From Selenomonas sputigena_A (GTDB lineage Bacteria > Bacillota > Negativicutes > Selenomonadales > Selenomonadaceae), in the NCBI RefSeq assembly GCF_051603425.1, contig NZ_CP194411.1, positions 2,294,001-2,358,000 of the forward strand: a DNA stretch of 64,000 nucleotides, in the 5' to 3' direction. Positions 1-9,661 of the stretch are shown here, one piece after another. The stretch's first letter is position 1. The number at the start of each line of letters is the position of its first letter. Made by a program: the position numbers and the translations under genes. The notes beneath the pieces were generated by a model. That model saw only the letters and a list, made by a program, of their open reading frames with translations. It searched no databases and was not told the DNA's origin.

Positions 1-270
1 CATACCGATGAGCAAGATAACGCCGGAGGCAACCCAAGATCCCAAGCCAAAAAGATAGCGAAGAATTTTAGCAAAGTAAAGGCCAATAAAGCCAACATTC
101 CAATCGAGTAAGCCGCCGAAGGATATAAGGCCTACAGCAAGGAATAAAAGCCCCATGATTTCATAGCGCCTGCCTGTAGGAGTCTTCGCTGCCATCGTCG
201 CTTTTATGTTTTTTGCACTTTTTTTTCCCTTGCTGCTTCCCTTGCCGTTATTGGAAACTTTTTTTTTCAA
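1..270 (-). CDS. ftsK: DNA translocase FtsK/SpoIIIE, N-terminal part (truncated by window edge)
   Basis: The first 90 codons of a gene that continues beyond position 1. It starts with TTG at 270, six bases after AGGTGAT. The first 30 or so residues are very basic (KKKVSNNGKG and further Lys-rich sequence). Hydrophobic segments follow (around GLLFLAVGLISFGGLLDW and GSWVASGVILLIG). A basic cytoplasmic tail followed by short membrane helices is typical of the FtsK/SpoIIIE membrane anchor, which pumps chromosomal DNA through the division septum. The motor and gamma domains lie outside the window, so the call rests on the N-terminus only. Confidence 0.6.
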   Translation of the reverse strand, partial: MKKKVSNNGKGSSKGKKSAKNIKATMAAKTPTGRRYEIMGLLFLAVGLISFGGLLDWNVGFIGLYFAKILRYLFGLGSWVASGVILLIGM

Positions 271-294
271 AACGACATCACCTATCTAAAATCA

Positions 295-317
295 CAGCAG
301 CCCGTGAAGGGCTGCTG
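295..317 (-). terminator. Intrinsic terminator after mtaD
   Basis: Read on the minus strand, a 9-bp GC-rich stem (CAGCAGCCC / GGGCTGCTG) with a 5-nt loop is followed by TGATTTTA. It lies between the mtaD stop and the ftsK start, so ftsK is probably transcribed separately or by read-through. The trailing T-run is weak. Confidence 0.6.
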
Positions 318-369
318 CAAAAGACATACGGATACGTTTGCATAGAGAGGCATTTCCCCTGCCCTTGCA

Positions 370-1650
370 TTAATCTGCGAGAAGATGCTCGACATGGCGC
401 TTCGTCTCAAACATGATGCGCTCTTCATCGAGCGTTAAAAGCTCGCGCTTCTCCATGAGGATGCGTCCATCGACAATGACCGTATCGACCGAAGCTGCAT
501 TAGCGGAATAAACGAGCAGCGATACAGGATCATAACGCGGCACCCAAGCGGGGCTATTCATATCAAAGAGAACGATGTCCGCTTTGTAGCCCTCCTTCAA
601 GAGCCCGACATCAGAAAAACCGACAGCCTTGGCTCCATATTCCGTTCCCATGCGCAGCGCTTCTCTTGCGGGTACAGCCTCAGGATCATAACTCGCGACT
701 TTGTGCAGCATAGCGGCAAGATTGACTTCTTCGAGCATGTCGAGGTTGTTGTTGCTCGACGTGCCGTCCGTGCCGAGAGCGACGCAGATACCCTCTGCGA
801 GGAGTCGCGGTACTGGTGCGATGCCGCTTGCAAGCTTCATATTACTACCGGGATTGTGCGCTACACGGATGCCATAGTTCTTAATGATGGAGATATCCTC
901 ATCATCAAGATGCACGCAGTGCGCTGCCAACGTGCCGTTATCAAAAAGTCCCGTGGAAGCGACATGCGCGAAGGGGCGTTTGCCGTACTGCTTGAAACAA
1001 TCCTCCACTTCTCCCTTCGTTTCCGACATATGGATATGGATCTCTGCTCCAAGCGACTGCGCCGCCTCTGCCACTTTGCGCAGATAGTCGGGCGGGCATG
1101 TATAAAGCGCATGCGGTCCAAACATCACGGTAATGCGGCCGTCAGCCTTCTTATGCCAATTCTTAAAGAGTGTCACGTTCTCCTTAAGCTTTTCATCAGC
1201 ATCAGGAACCACACCGATCAGACCGCGGGAGAGCACCGCACGCAGCCCCGCTTTCTCGGCAACTTCAGCAACCTTTTCCATATCGGGACCATACATATCA
1301 GCGAAGGTTGTTGTGCCGCCTTGAATCATCTCTGCCGCAGCGAGCATTGCGCCCCAGTAAATGTCTTCGCTTCGCATCTTCGCCTCGATTGGCCAGATCT
1401 TCTGCTGCAGCCAATCCATGAGCTTCATATCATCCGCATAGCTTCTGAGAAGCGTCATGGATGCATGCGTATGGGCGTTGACGAAGCCAGGAATGGCAAG
1501 CTTATCCTTCGCGTCAATCGTGCGCTCGGGCTGCCACAAAGCGGGAATCTCGCCGATCGCCGCAATCTTATTCCCCTCGATTGCAATATTTCCTTCCAGC
1601 ACAGTACCATCCGCTTGGAGAATCAGTGCGTTAGAAACTAAAATCTTCAT
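370..1650 (-). CDS. mtaD: 5-methylthioadenosine/S-adenosylhomocysteine deaminase
   Basis: An amidohydrolase-superfamily enzyme that deaminates MTA or SAH to the inosyl derivative. Metal-binding motifs are visible: NAHTH near residue 60, EIHIHMSE near 205, AAHCVHL near 240 and LGTDGTSSNNNLDML near 300, all typical of the MtaD/TrzN group. The ATG at 1650 is preferred because AAGAGGTG sits just upstream and overlaps the alternative GTG at 1659. It lies 15 bases downstream of ahcY, so both are probably on one transcript. Both enzymes remove SAH, the product inhibitor of methyltransferases. Related cytosine or guanine deaminases are less likely because of this neighbour. Confidence 0.85.
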   Translation of the reverse strand: MKILVSNALILQADGTVLEGNIAIEGNKIAAIGEIPALWQPERTIDAKDKLAIPGFVNAHTHASMTLLRSYADDMKLMDWLQQKIWPIEAKMRSEDIYWGAMLAAAEMIQGGTTTFADMYGPDMEKVAEVAEKAGLRAVLSRGLIGVVPDADEKLKENVTLFKNWHKKADGRITVMFGPHALYTCPPDYLRKVAEAAQSLGAEIHIHMSETKGEVEDCFKQYGKRPFAHVASTGLFDNGTLAAHCVHLDDEDISIIKNYGIRVAHNPGSNMKLASGIAPVPRLLAEGICVALGTDGTSSNNNLDMLEEVNLAAMLHKVASYDPEAVPAREALRMGTEYGAKAVGFSDVGLLKEGYKADIVLFDMNSPAWVPRYDPVSLLVYSANAASVDTVIVDGRILMEKRELLTLDEERIMFETKRHVEHLLAD

Positions 1651-1665
1651 AGCCTGCACCTCTTC

Positions 1666-2907
1666 TTAGGCAAGACCGAGATAGGCCTTCTGTTCATCCG
1701 TTAAATAGTCGATAGCAACACCTGCTGCTTTGAGCTTAAGTTCGGCAATCTTTGTGTTGATTTCATCTGGCATAAGATAGACCTTCTTATCAAGTTCCGC
1801 ATGATGATTGAGGATATGAAGCGCTGAGAAAAATTGTACGCCGAAGGAAAGATCCATGATTTCTGCCGGGTGTCCATCACCTGCTGCGAGATTCACGAGA
1901 CGGCCCTCCGCAAGAAGATAGAGTTTCCTGCCGTCCTTCTGCTTGAATTCCTCAATGTTCTTGCGCACCGTGCGGCGCGATACGGAAATCTCTTCAAGCT
2001 CGGGGATATTGATTTCCACATCGAAGTGACCGGAATTCGCCATCATGGCTCCATCCTTCATAACCTCATAGTGATGCTTACGAATGACATCTTTATCGCC
2101 CGTCAATGTCAGGAAAATATCGCCGATACGAGCCGCCTCATCCATAGGCATAACGCGGAAGCCGTCGAAGACCGCCTCGATCGCCTTGATGGGATCTACC
2201 TCCGTGATGACAACATTTGCACCGAGCCCTTGCGCGCGCATGGCTCCGCCTTTGCCGCACCAGCCGTAGCCAGCGATAACGACCGTCTTCCCTGCAATGC
2301 CGAGATTCGTGGTACGCATGATGCCGTCCCATGTCGACTGCCCCGTACCGTAGCGGTTGTCAAACAGATACTTGCAGTAAGCGTCATTCGCCGCAATCAT
2401 CGGGAACTCAAGCTTGCCTGCACGAGCTAATGAATGGAGGCGATGCACCCCTGTCGTCGTTTCCTCGGACCCCCCGAGAATATTGGGCAAAAGCTCGCGC
2501 CGCTTCGTGTGCAAAAGGTTTACAAGATCTCCCCCGTCGTCGATGATAATATCCGGCTTGATATCGAGCGCCTTGTTGATATACATTTCATAATCTTCAT
2601 CACTGCAGGCATGCGTTGCGAAAACATAAAGGCCATCCTCGACCAAAGCTGCCGCAATATCATCTTGTGTGGAAAGCGGGTTGCTGCCTGTGATGGCTAC
2701 TTCTGCACCCGCATTCTTCATAATGAGCGCCAAATATGCCGTTTTCGCCTCAAGGTGAAGCGTAATGACAATCTTCTTTCCCGCAAAAGGTTTTGTTATA
2801 GAAAATTCTTTGTTGACGGCCTCCATCACCGGCATGAAGTTCTTGACCCAATTGATTTTATCATGCCCAGACGGTGCGAGACTGATATCCTTAATCATCG
2901 ATTCCAT
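1666..2907 (-). CDS. ahcY: Adenosylhomocysteinase (SAH hydrolase)
   Basis: Cleaves S-adenosylhomocysteine to adenosine and homocysteine using bound NAD. Family signatures are present: TGSNPLSTQDD, ATHACSDEDY, ETTTGVHRL, the NDAYCKYLFDNRYGTGQS active-site stretch, and the Rossmann motif GYGWCGKG near residue 213. At about 413 aa it is the short form lacking the roughly 40-residue insert of many proteobacterial and eukaryotic enzymes. AGGAGG lies 9 bases before the ATG at 2907; an ATG at 2913 is only 3 bases from it and is the alternative start. It sits between surE and mtaD, forming an SAH/nucleotide salvage group. Confidence 0.93.
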   Translation of the reverse strand: MESMIKDISLAPSGHDKINWVKNFMPVMEAVNKEFSITKPFAGKKIVITLHLEAKTAYLALIMKNAGAEVAITGSNPLSTQDDIAAALVEDGLYVFATHACSDEDYEMYINKALDIKPDIIIDDGGDLVNLLHTKRRELLPNILGGSEETTTGVHRLHSLARAGKLEFPMIAANDAYCKYLFDNRYGTGQSTWDGIMRTTNLGIAGKTVVIAGYGWCGKGGAMRAQGLGANVVITEVDPIKAIEAVFDGFRVMPMDEAARIGDIFLTLTGDKDVIRKHHYEVMKDGAMMANSGHFDVEINIPELEEISVSRRTVRKNIEEFKQKDGRKLYLLAEGRLVNLAAGDGHPAEIMDLSFGVQFFSALHILNHHAELDKKVYLMPDEINTKIAELKLKAAGVAIDYLTDEQKAYLGLA

Positions 2908-2957
2908 AAACATACTCCTCCTAAATTTCTTTTGCCATTAAAACAAAATAGACATTT

Positions 2958-3710
2958 TCACCGCAACAATTTTTCCAAATAGACATAATCCGTGAGATCC
3001 GTCTTCAAAGGGGTGATAGAGATATAGCCACGTTCCACGGCAACAATATCTGTTGCTTCGTCGTTTCCCTCATCGAGAATTTCTCCGCCAAGGAAATAGC
3101 ATTCCCTGCCTTCGGCATCCTCAAATCGCTGAAAAGCATTGACATAATCACGACGACCAAGCTGCGTAAAAACAAACTCCGGTCCGTTTGAGCCAAACCT
3201 TTTAGGGAAATTCACATTATAGAAATTTACCTGCTCCTGTTCATAAAATAAAGGGACAAGATTTTCTGCCATAATTTGGGCCACCGCTTCGTAGGAGATT
3301 TCAGCGTTTATGTCAAGGGAAATTGCTGTTGCTGTAATACCGTGCAGATATGCTTCCATCGCGGCATTCGCTGTCCCCGAATAAAGCACATCCGTGCCAA
3401 GATTTGCACCATGATTGATGCCGGAGATGACATACTCTGGATATATATCGGAAGAAATCGCCTCAAGATAAAGCTTTACACAATCTGCAGGCGTTCCTTC
3501 GATACGGTAAGCCGCCACACCATACTTTTCTTCCAATGGTCGATATCGATCCAAACGAATGCAATGCTTGACCGTTATCGCATGGGACATACCGCTTTGT
3601 TCTTTGGCAGGAGCGGCCACGACTACTGTATGGCATGGTGAAAGCACGCGGACAAGTGCCTCGATGCCTTCTGCTTCTATACCATCATCATTTGTCAACA
3701 GGATTCGCAA
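2958..3710 (-). CDS. surE: 5'/3'-nucleotidase SurE
   Basis: A metal-dependent nucleoside monophosphate phosphatase. The N-terminal LRILLTNDDGI carries the metal-binding Asp pair, and SGINHGANLGTDVLYSGT is the second family signature. The chosen start is TTG at 3710, preceded by GAGGGATAG at good spacing, which places the NDDG motif at residues 7-10 as in the family. An in-frame TTG at 3758 would run into the end of the upstream hlyD gene. The resulting 250 aa is the usual SurE length. It lies 25 bases after hlyD and about 50 before ahcY. Confidence 0.9.
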   Translation of the reverse strand: MRILLTNDDGIEAEGIEALVRVLSPCHTVVVAAPAKEQSGMSHAITVKHCIRLDRYRPLEEKYGVAAYRIEGTPADCVKLYLEAISSDIYPEYVISGINHGANLGTDVLYSGTANAAMEAYLHGITATAISLDINAEISYEAVAQIMAENLVPLFYEQEQVNFYNVNFPKRFGSNGPEFVFTQLGRRDYVNAFQRFEDAEGRECYFLGGEILDEGNDEATDIVAVERGYISITPLKTDLTDYVYLEKLLR

Positions 3711-3735
3711 ACTATCCCTCGTTTCTTTTATATCA

Positions 3736-4755
3736 TCAGGGAGACAATCGCACGACAAGTTTTGTATCCGGCTTAAGATCCTCGCCTATATCTTTGGGTA
3801 CGGAGATGCGCACAAGAATCTTTTGCCCCGTTCCATCCGTATCTTTGGTTTCCTCTTTCTGCTCTTCTGTCTCTTGTGGGTCTATGATATCCTGTACAGT
3901 GCCCTGTATATCATGTCCATTTGTTTGATATGACGCAAACTGTCCGAGACGTACTTTATCTTTAAGCGTTGGTTCGATGTATGCCTCTATCCATAAGTTG
4001 TCTGCATTACCGACATTCGCAACGACTTGCCCATCATTTACGGCTCTTTCCAAAGAAATTTCTGAGGAAAGATAAACCGTACCTGAAACAGGCGCTCTGA
4101 TTTCTGTGCTTTCCTTTGCCTTCTGCGCTTTGGCTAAAGCAATTTCCGCCTGTTTGAGCAAAAGCTCTGCCTGTTTAATTTGCTCAGGCGAAGCGGGTTG
4201 AATGATGGTCTGATACCCAACATTGCCAGTTGGACGGGATTGGCTCCCTGCAACAGCAGCATTGTATTCCGCTTCTGCCTGCTCGCGTTTCACCGCGCTT
4301 ATTGCCCCCATGGCATAGAGCTCATTCATGCGATCCAAACGCGCCTTTGCTTGTGCCACATCGGGGGCGGAAGAGGCATCTCCGCTTCCGGCTCCTGGGA
4401 TCGCTTGAGTTACAGGAATCCCTTTTTGCAATTCCGCGAGACTTCGTTTTGCCAAATCGACGTTTTGCTGCAGTTGCTGCAAATCTTCGTCTGTAACATT
4501 GACTTTGATACGTGCAATGAGATCTCCTGCGTTTACATGCGCACCGTTTTCCACAAGAATCTCAGCAACTGTGCCGTCAGCTCTCGTCTTTACACTGACA
4601 AGGGCACTCATCACCTTCGCATCATCAATAGTCACATAGCTGTGTGAACGTTGATAAAACCATATTCCGCCTACAGAAAGAATGGTCATGAGGAAAACAG
4701 CAACCAACCCCCATTTCAGGAAATGGTTTACCTTTTTTGTAATATCAACTTCCAA
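3736..4755 (-). CDS. HlyD/EmrA-family membrane-fusion (periplasmic adaptor) protein
   Basis: One N-terminal membrane helix (about residues 15-36, GLVAVFLMTILSVGGIWF) is followed by a biotinyl-lipoyl-like half (TRADGTVAEILVENGAHVNAGD), a Gln/Ala/Lys-rich coiled coil and the second half (IRAPVSGTVYLSSEISLERAVNDGQVV). This is the architecture of the EmrA/HlyD adaptors that link inner-membrane exporters to outer-membrane channels and fits a diderm cell. No exporter is adjacent, so the partner is unknown. AGGGGG lies six bases before the TTG at 4755; ATGs at 4770 and 4761 have poorer spacing. Confidence 0.8.
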   Translation of the reverse strand: MEVDITKKVNHFLKWGLVAVFLMTILSVGGIWFYQRSHSYVTIDDAKVMSALVSVKTRADGTVAEILVENGAHVNAGDLIARIKVNVTDEDLQQLQQNVDLAKRSLAELQKGIPVTQAIPGAGSGDASSAPDVAQAKARLDRMNELYAMGAISAVKREQAEAEYNAAVAGSQSRPTGNVGYQTIIQPASPEQIKQAELLLKQAEIALAKAQKAKESTEIRAPVSGTVYLSSEISLERAVNDGQVVANVGNADNLWIEAYIEPTLKDKVRLGQFASYQTNGHDIQGTVQDIIDPQETEEQKEETKDTDGTGQKILVRISVPKDIGEDLKPDTKLVVRLSP

Positions 4756-4820
4756 GGACATCCCCCTCATTTAAAAGGAACCGCCATGGGGACAAACAAT
4801 TGTTGTCTCGCAGTCACCAT

Positions 4821-4854
4821 TATATCAGGAAAATCCAAGCATTCCTGATATAAG
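4821..4854. repeat. 11-bp inverted repeat upstream of hlyD
   Basis: TTATATCAGGA and TCCTGATATAA are perfect inverted arms separated by 12 bases. They lie 66-100 bases upstream of the hlyD start and about 70 bases after the alaS stop. No T-run follows on the minus strand, so it does not look like a terminator. It could be an operator for a dimeric repressor, which are common next to efflux adaptors. That role is inference. Confidence 0.5.
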
Positions 4855-4922
4855 AAAAAATGGATCGCCTATTTTCAAGCAAAGCGACATACAATATTAC
4901 TTATCCAACTTACGCCTGTATT

Positions 4923-7547
4923 TTAAGCAATTTGTTCCGCAATCATCTTTTCTGCCTCTCTTAAGGCATCTGACATCTTTGAAGGATCCTTGCCGCCTGC
5001 TTGTGCCATTTCCTTTCGACCGCCACCACCGCCTCCGACAATCTTCGCTGCAGCTTTGACGATATTGCCTGCATGAATTCCTTTTGCTACAGCATTTGCA
5101 CTAGCTTTTGCCACAAGATTTACTTTACCTTCATGATTTGCAGCAAGAATCACCACACCATCCACCAAACGATCAAGCATCATATCGGCAATCTTTCGAA
5201 TCTCATCCATATCATTGGCTTCAACAACACCGATAGAAACAGCAATATCGCCAATCTGCTTCTTGGAAGACAGTAAGACATCCACATCACCCAGGGCACG
5301 CTCTTTTGCGAACGATGACAGTTCACATTTCATTTTTTTATTTTCAGCAAGTGCGGCTTCGATATGTTCAGAAACTTCATCATCACGGCATTTAAGGATC
5401 TGAGCAGCCGCAGCAAGCGTCGCCGCTTTCCCATTCATATAATCAAGGGCTGCTTTACCTGTCAAAGCCTCGATACGGCGCACACCCGAGGCAATGCCCG
5501 TTTCGCTGATGATTTTGAATATGCCGATCTCACCGATGTTGTTCACATGCGAACCACCACAAAGCTCTATGCTAAAATCAGGCACAGACACAACACGCAC
5601 AACATCACCATATTTTTCGCCAAAAAGTGCCATCGCACCCATTTCTTTTGCCTTAGCAAGTTCCATCTGGGAAATGACGACAGACTTTGCCATCAAAATC
5701 TGCTCGTTGACCATACGTTCTACTTCCTCAAGTTGAAGCGGTGTCACTGGCTCAAAATTAGAAAAATCAAAACGCAAGCGCTCGGGAGTAACCAGAGATC
5801 CTGCCTGATTGACCTGTGCACCAACGACATGTTTTAACGCCGCCTGTAGAAGATGTGTTGCCGTATGATTGCGTGCTGAGGACAACTTTTTTGCGGCATC
5901 AATCTTGATGGATACTCTGTCATGAACCCTCAGTATCCCTTCTTCAATATAACCAATATGATATACGGTTCCATCCGGCAATTTTTTTGCATTTGACACA
6001 TGGATGCGCCCCAACTCGCTCTGCAGCAAGCCTTCGTCGCCCACTTGCCCGCCGCCTTCCGCATAAAATGGCGTTTCTTTCAGGATTATGCCTGCCTCTT
6101 CACCATCATGCAATTCTTCGACAAGCGCACCGTCTTTCCAAATAGCAACAACCGTAGACTCTTCAGCATTTGAATCAACATGGAGATTCACCGTATCAAT
6201 CCCCGAAAGATCCGGTACAGCGACGCGTTGATTTTCTTGTCGTGCAGCACGGGCACGTTCCCGTTGCTCATTCATCGCCCGATCAAAAGCAATCTTGTCG
6301 AGTTCCATGCCATTCTCATGAAGGATCTCGTTCGTAACTTCCCACGGAAAACCGTATGTATCGTAGAGCTTGAATCCGATTTCTCCCGCAAGAATATTTT
6401 TCCCTTCACACCGTAAATCGTCCATATGGGCAGTGAGAAGTTCCATACCCTGTGCCAATGTCGCCGCAAAACGATCTTCCTCCAGGCTGATAACCTTCTT
6501 GATATATTCTTTTTTATCGACAAGTTCCTCAAAATCAGATGCATTTCCATAAATTCCTACTACGGTCTCGACTGCGCCTTCCAGGAATTTGTCATGTATG
6601 CCAAGTATCCGGCCATGTCGTACAGCACGGCGTAAAATACGACGCAAGACATAGCCACGACCCTCGTTGGAAGGCATAATACCATCCATGATCATTATCG
6701 CCATACTACGAGTGTGATCAGCGATGACTTTCAAGGATATATCTTTTTCCGCATTTTCACCATATACTACACCCGAAATCTTTGAGGTATATTCAATGAT
6801 AGGGAAGAGCAGATCCGTTTCAAAATTTGTTTTTTTATTTTGTATCACGGAAGCAAGTCTTTCAAGACCACAGCCTGTATCAATATTTTTATGTTCAAGA
6901 GGCTCATACTGCCCCTCCTCGGTGCGGTCAAATTGTGTAAAGACGAGATTCCAGATTTCCAAATAACGGTCACAATCGCAGCCAACAGCACAGTCCGGAC
7001 TTCCACAGCCGCGCTCTTCTCCAAGGTCAATATAAATTTCTGAATCCGGGCCACATGGTCCAGGACCGATTTCCCAAAAATTATCGTCAAGTTTTACGAT
7101 ATGATCTTGCAGAAAACCTGGTTGTTCATGCCAAATAGATACCGCTTCGTCATCCTTCGGATAGACTGTCACCCAAAGTTTCTCTTTAGGCAATTCTAGA
7201 ACATCTGTAAGAAATTCCCATGCCCAAGCGATAGCTTCTTTTTTAAAATAATCGCCAAAAGAGAAGTTGCCCAGCATTTCAAAATATGTCTGGTGTCGAG
7301 CCGTGCGTCCCACATTTTCAATATCTCCGGTTCGAACACATCGTTGACTCGTCGTAATACGTGTACGAGGCGGTTTCATCTTTCCTGTAAAAAAAGGCTT
7401 GAATGGAGCCATACCTGCACCGATCATTAAAAGTGTCGGATCATTCTCGGGAATAAGCGATGCGCTAGGCAACCGCAAATGCCCCTTCTTCTCCGCAAAA
7501 AACTGCAAATATGCCTCACGCAATTCATTTCCTGTCATATATTTCAA
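4923..7547 (-). CDS. alaS: Alanyl-tRNA synthetase
   Basis: Full-length class II synthetase (874 aa) that charges tRNA-Ala. The N-terminal catalytic core has the family's RCVRTGDIENVGRTARHQT region and a GRGYVLRRILRRAVRHGR stretch. The editing domain carries zinc-binding HTATHLLQ (HxxxH, about residue 560) and CGGSHV (about 660). The C-terminal C-Ala domain ends in a glycine-rich GGGGGGRKEMAQAGG segment. The start is TTG at 7547, eight bases after GGAGGT; an in-frame ATG nine bases further in is too far from it. No T-box leader is visible in the 85-bp upstream gap. Confidence 0.97.
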   Translation of the reverse strand: MKYMTGNELREAYLQFFAEKKGHLRLPSASLIPENDPTLLMIGAGMAPFKPFFTGKMKPPRTRITTSQRCVRTGDIENVGRTARHQTYFEMLGNFSFGDYFKKEAIAWAWEFLTDVLELPKEKLWVTVYPKDDEAVSIWHEQPGFLQDHIVKLDDNFWEIGPGPCGPDSEIYIDLGEERGCGSPDCAVGCDCDRYLEIWNLVFTQFDRTEEGQYEPLEHKNIDTGCGLERLASVIQNKKTNFETDLLFPIIEYTSKISGVVYGENAEKDISLKVIADHTRSMAIMIMDGIMPSNEGRGYVLRRILRRAVRHGRILGIHDKFLEGAVETVVGIYGNASDFEELVDKKEYIKKVISLEEDRFAATLAQGMELLTAHMDDLRCEGKNILAGEIGFKLYDTYGFPWEVTNEILHENGMELDKIAFDRAMNEQRERARAARQENQRVAVPDLSGIDTVNLHVDSNAEESTVVAIWKDGALVEELHDGEEAGIILKETPFYAEGGGQVGDEGLLQSELGRIHVSNAKKLPDGTVYHIGYIEEGILRVHDRVSIKIDAAKKLSSARNHTATHLLQAALKHVVGAQVNQAGSLVTPERLRFDFSNFEPVTPLQLEEVERMVNEQILMAKSVVISQMELAKAKEMGAMALFGEKYGDVVRVVSVPDFSIELCGGSHVNNIGEIGIFKIISETGIASGVRRIEALTGKAALDYMNGKAATLAAAAQILKCRDDEVSEHIEAALAENKKMKCELSSFAKERALGDVDVLLSSKKQIGDIAVSIGVVEANDMDEIRKIADMMLDRLVDGVVILAANHEGKVNLVAKASANAVAKGIHAGNIVKAAAKIVGGGGGGRKEMAQAGGKDPSKMSDALREAEKMIAEQIA

Positions 7548-7582
7548 GAAAATCTACCTCCATTCGTTATCCTAATCAAGAG

Positions 7583-7591
7583 ATTATATCA
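7583..7591 (-). promoter_or_regulatory. Extended -10 promoter for alaS
   Basis: On the minus strand TGATATAAT forms a consensus extended -10 element about 36 bases before the alaS TTG. No good -35 box is seen at 17-18 bases. The short predicted 5' leader leaves no room for a T-box. Confidence 0.45.
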
Positions 7592-7632
7592 TATTTCAGC
7601 CGACCTATTCCAGTGCGTTGGCGAAAGGAAGT

Positions 7633-9654
7633 TTACTCTGGAAGTTTACCTTGACTGATAAGATCTACCACTTCGTCTTCAGAAAGAATTTTTACACCAA
7701 GATGCTCTGCTATTTGTAATTTGCTTCCAGCACGTTCCCCTGCCACAAGATAATCGGTATTTTTCGAGACGGAACCCGTTACACGACCACCGTATTTTTC
7801 GATCAGGGCAGTAATTTCCTTTCGTCCATATGAGGCTAATGTGCCAGTTACGACAAATGTCAGATTCTTAAGAGCTGTAGTTCTTTCTTCCTCTTTCTGT
7901 AATACGAAATTAAGACCAAGAGCTTTAAGCTCCTCCAAAATCCTTTTATTTTCCTCATTTTGAAAATATTCGTATATGTTGCTGGCACTAATCTCCCCCA
8001 TATCATGAACTTCAAGAATTTCTTCTTTTGAAGCTTTTGCCAAAGCGTCCAAGGATTCGAAATGACGCATGAGAGAAGCCGCTGTTGTTTTGCCAATCCC
8101 GGAGATGCCCAATCCTGTCAAAAGGCATTGAGGCTCGCGCTTTTTTGCTTCATCTATGGTCATAAGGAGTTTATCTGTATTTTTTTCTTTCCCTACAATT
8201 CCTTTTGCAATCAAATCTGTACGTTTTTCGAACAAGTGAAATATATCTGTAATATTATGGAGGTAGCCGCCTTTTATTAAAGCGGCAATATTTTTTTCCC
8301 CGAGACCTTTAATATCCATGGCATCCCGACTGACAAAATTCAGTATATGATTTTCAATCTGTGCAGGACAATTTTGATTGATGCACTTTATATCAACAGA
8401 TTTTCCTTCTCGCACCGCCTTTGCCCCACAAACAGGACAGCAGCTGCCTATTTGAAAAGGCTGCGTTCCTATGGGACGTTTTTCTTTGACAACAGCCTTG
8501 ATTTTTGGAATAATTTCTCCTGATTTATAAACAAGAACTGTATCTCCGATACGAATATCAAGCTGATCAATAAAATCCTGATTGTGCAAAGTCGCTCTTT
8601 CCACAGTTGTACCACAAAGACGAATTGGGTCGAAGGAAGCCGTGGGAGTGATGCGACCTGTCCGTCCAACAGAAAGTCCAATACTGCGGACAATGCTCTC
8701 CTTCTCTTCCGGAGGATATTTATAGGCAATGGCCCAACGCGGCGCCTTGGAAGTAGCGCCAAGTTCTGTTCTTTGCTTAAAAGAATTAAGCTTTATAACG
8801 GCACCGTCGATATCATAGGGCAATTCCCCTCTGGAGTTACCGATTTTTTCAATAGCAGTCCAAACCTCTTCCGCTGTATGACAAACATGATAGCCATGAA
8901 TAATCTTGATGCCTTGACGCCTCATGAAAGCATAGGATTCCTCATGTGTTTTAAAAGAAATTCCATCTGCTTTTTGCAGATTAAAGATAAAAAGCGAAAG
9001 GTTCCGCTCTTTCGTAATCCGGCTATTGAGCTGGCGCAATGTGCCTGCTGCACAATTACGTGGATTGGAAAACTGCTTGAGACCAAGTAGTTGTTGGCGT
9101 TCATTTACTGCGGTGAACGCTGCCCGTGTCATATAAACCTCGCCGCGAATTTCAAAATAAGGAATGGCTTCTTTAAGGTTTTGTACCACATCCTTTATTA
9201 CCTTTGCATTTTCCGTTACATCTTCGCCTTGAAATATGCCGTCTCCTCTTGTAATAGCACGCACAAGCTTACCATTCTCATAGCGCAGGGCTAGAGACAA
9301 ACCGTCGATTTTTTCCTCAACAACAAATTCAGGATTTTCCAATTGTTCTTTTACATCATGCACAAATGATTCAATTTCCTGTCGTGAGAAAACATCTTGC
9401 AGAGAAAGCATAGGAACATCATGTCGCACCAATATGCCGACAGTACGCTTTGCTGTACCACCGATCATTTGTGTCGGTGAATTTTCTGTTATAAGTTCAG
9501 GATATTCCTTTTCCAAAGATTTTAATCGCAGCATGAGTTGATCGTATTCATAATCGCTGATTTCTGGGTTGTCGTCATTATAATAGCGAACATTATGATG
9601 GCGAATCGTACGCCGTAACCTCAGAAGCTCTTTTTTTATTTCTTTAATATCCAT
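7633..9654 (-). CDS. ligA: NAD-dependent DNA ligase LigA
   Basis: Seals nicks using NAD. The adenylation domain has the nucleophile lysine in VEEKIDGLSLALRY (K115). The OB fold follows, then a four-cysteine zinc finger (CPVCGAKAVREG, CINQNCPAQ), helix-hairpin-helix repeats, and a C-terminal BRCT domain (LTFVVTGTLASYGRKEI, TDYLVAGERAGSKL). At 673 aa it is the standard bacterial length. The start codon lies just after the pcrA stop with AGGTCG before it, so helicase and ligase are co-transcribed, an arrangement common in Firmicutes. Confidence 0.97.
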   Translation of the reverse strand: MDIKEIKKELLRLRRTIRHHNVRYYNDDNPEISDYEYDQLMLRLKSLEKEYPELITENSPTQMIGGTAKRTVGILVRHDVPMLSLQDVFSRQEIESFVHDVKEQLENPEFVVEEKIDGLSLALRYENGKLVRAITRGDGIFQGEDVTENAKVIKDVVQNLKEAIPYFEIRGEVYMTRAAFTAVNERQQLLGLKQFSNPRNCAAGTLRQLNSRITKERNLSLFIFNLQKADGISFKTHEESYAFMRRQGIKIIHGYHVCHTAEEVWTAIEKIGNSRGELPYDIDGAVIKLNSFKQRTELGATSKAPRWAIAYKYPPEEKESIVRSIGLSVGRTGRITPTASFDPIRLCGTTVERATLHNQDFIDQLDIRIGDTVLVYKSGEIIPKIKAVVKEKRPIGTQPFQIGSCCPVCGAKAVREGKSVDIKCINQNCPAQIENHILNFVSRDAMDIKGLGEKNIAALIKGGYLHNITDIFHLFEKRTDLIAKGIVGKEKNTDKLLMTIDEAKKREPQCLLTGLGISGIGKTTAASLMRHFESLDALAKASKEEILEVHDMGEISASNIYEYFQNEENKRILEELKALGLNFVLQKEEERTTALKNLTFVVTGTLASYGRKEITALIEKYGGRVTGSVSKNTDYLVAGERAGSKLQIAEHLGVKILSEDEVVDLISQGKLPE

Positions 9655-9661
9655 AGCGACC

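Noticed and set aside
703..1641. Plus-strand ORF (312 codons) antisense to mtaD
   Set aside because: It lies inside mtaD and has no recognisable domain.
7548..7632. T-box leader before alaS
   Set aside because: The gap is only 85 bases and lacks the T-box sequence and specifier hairpin.
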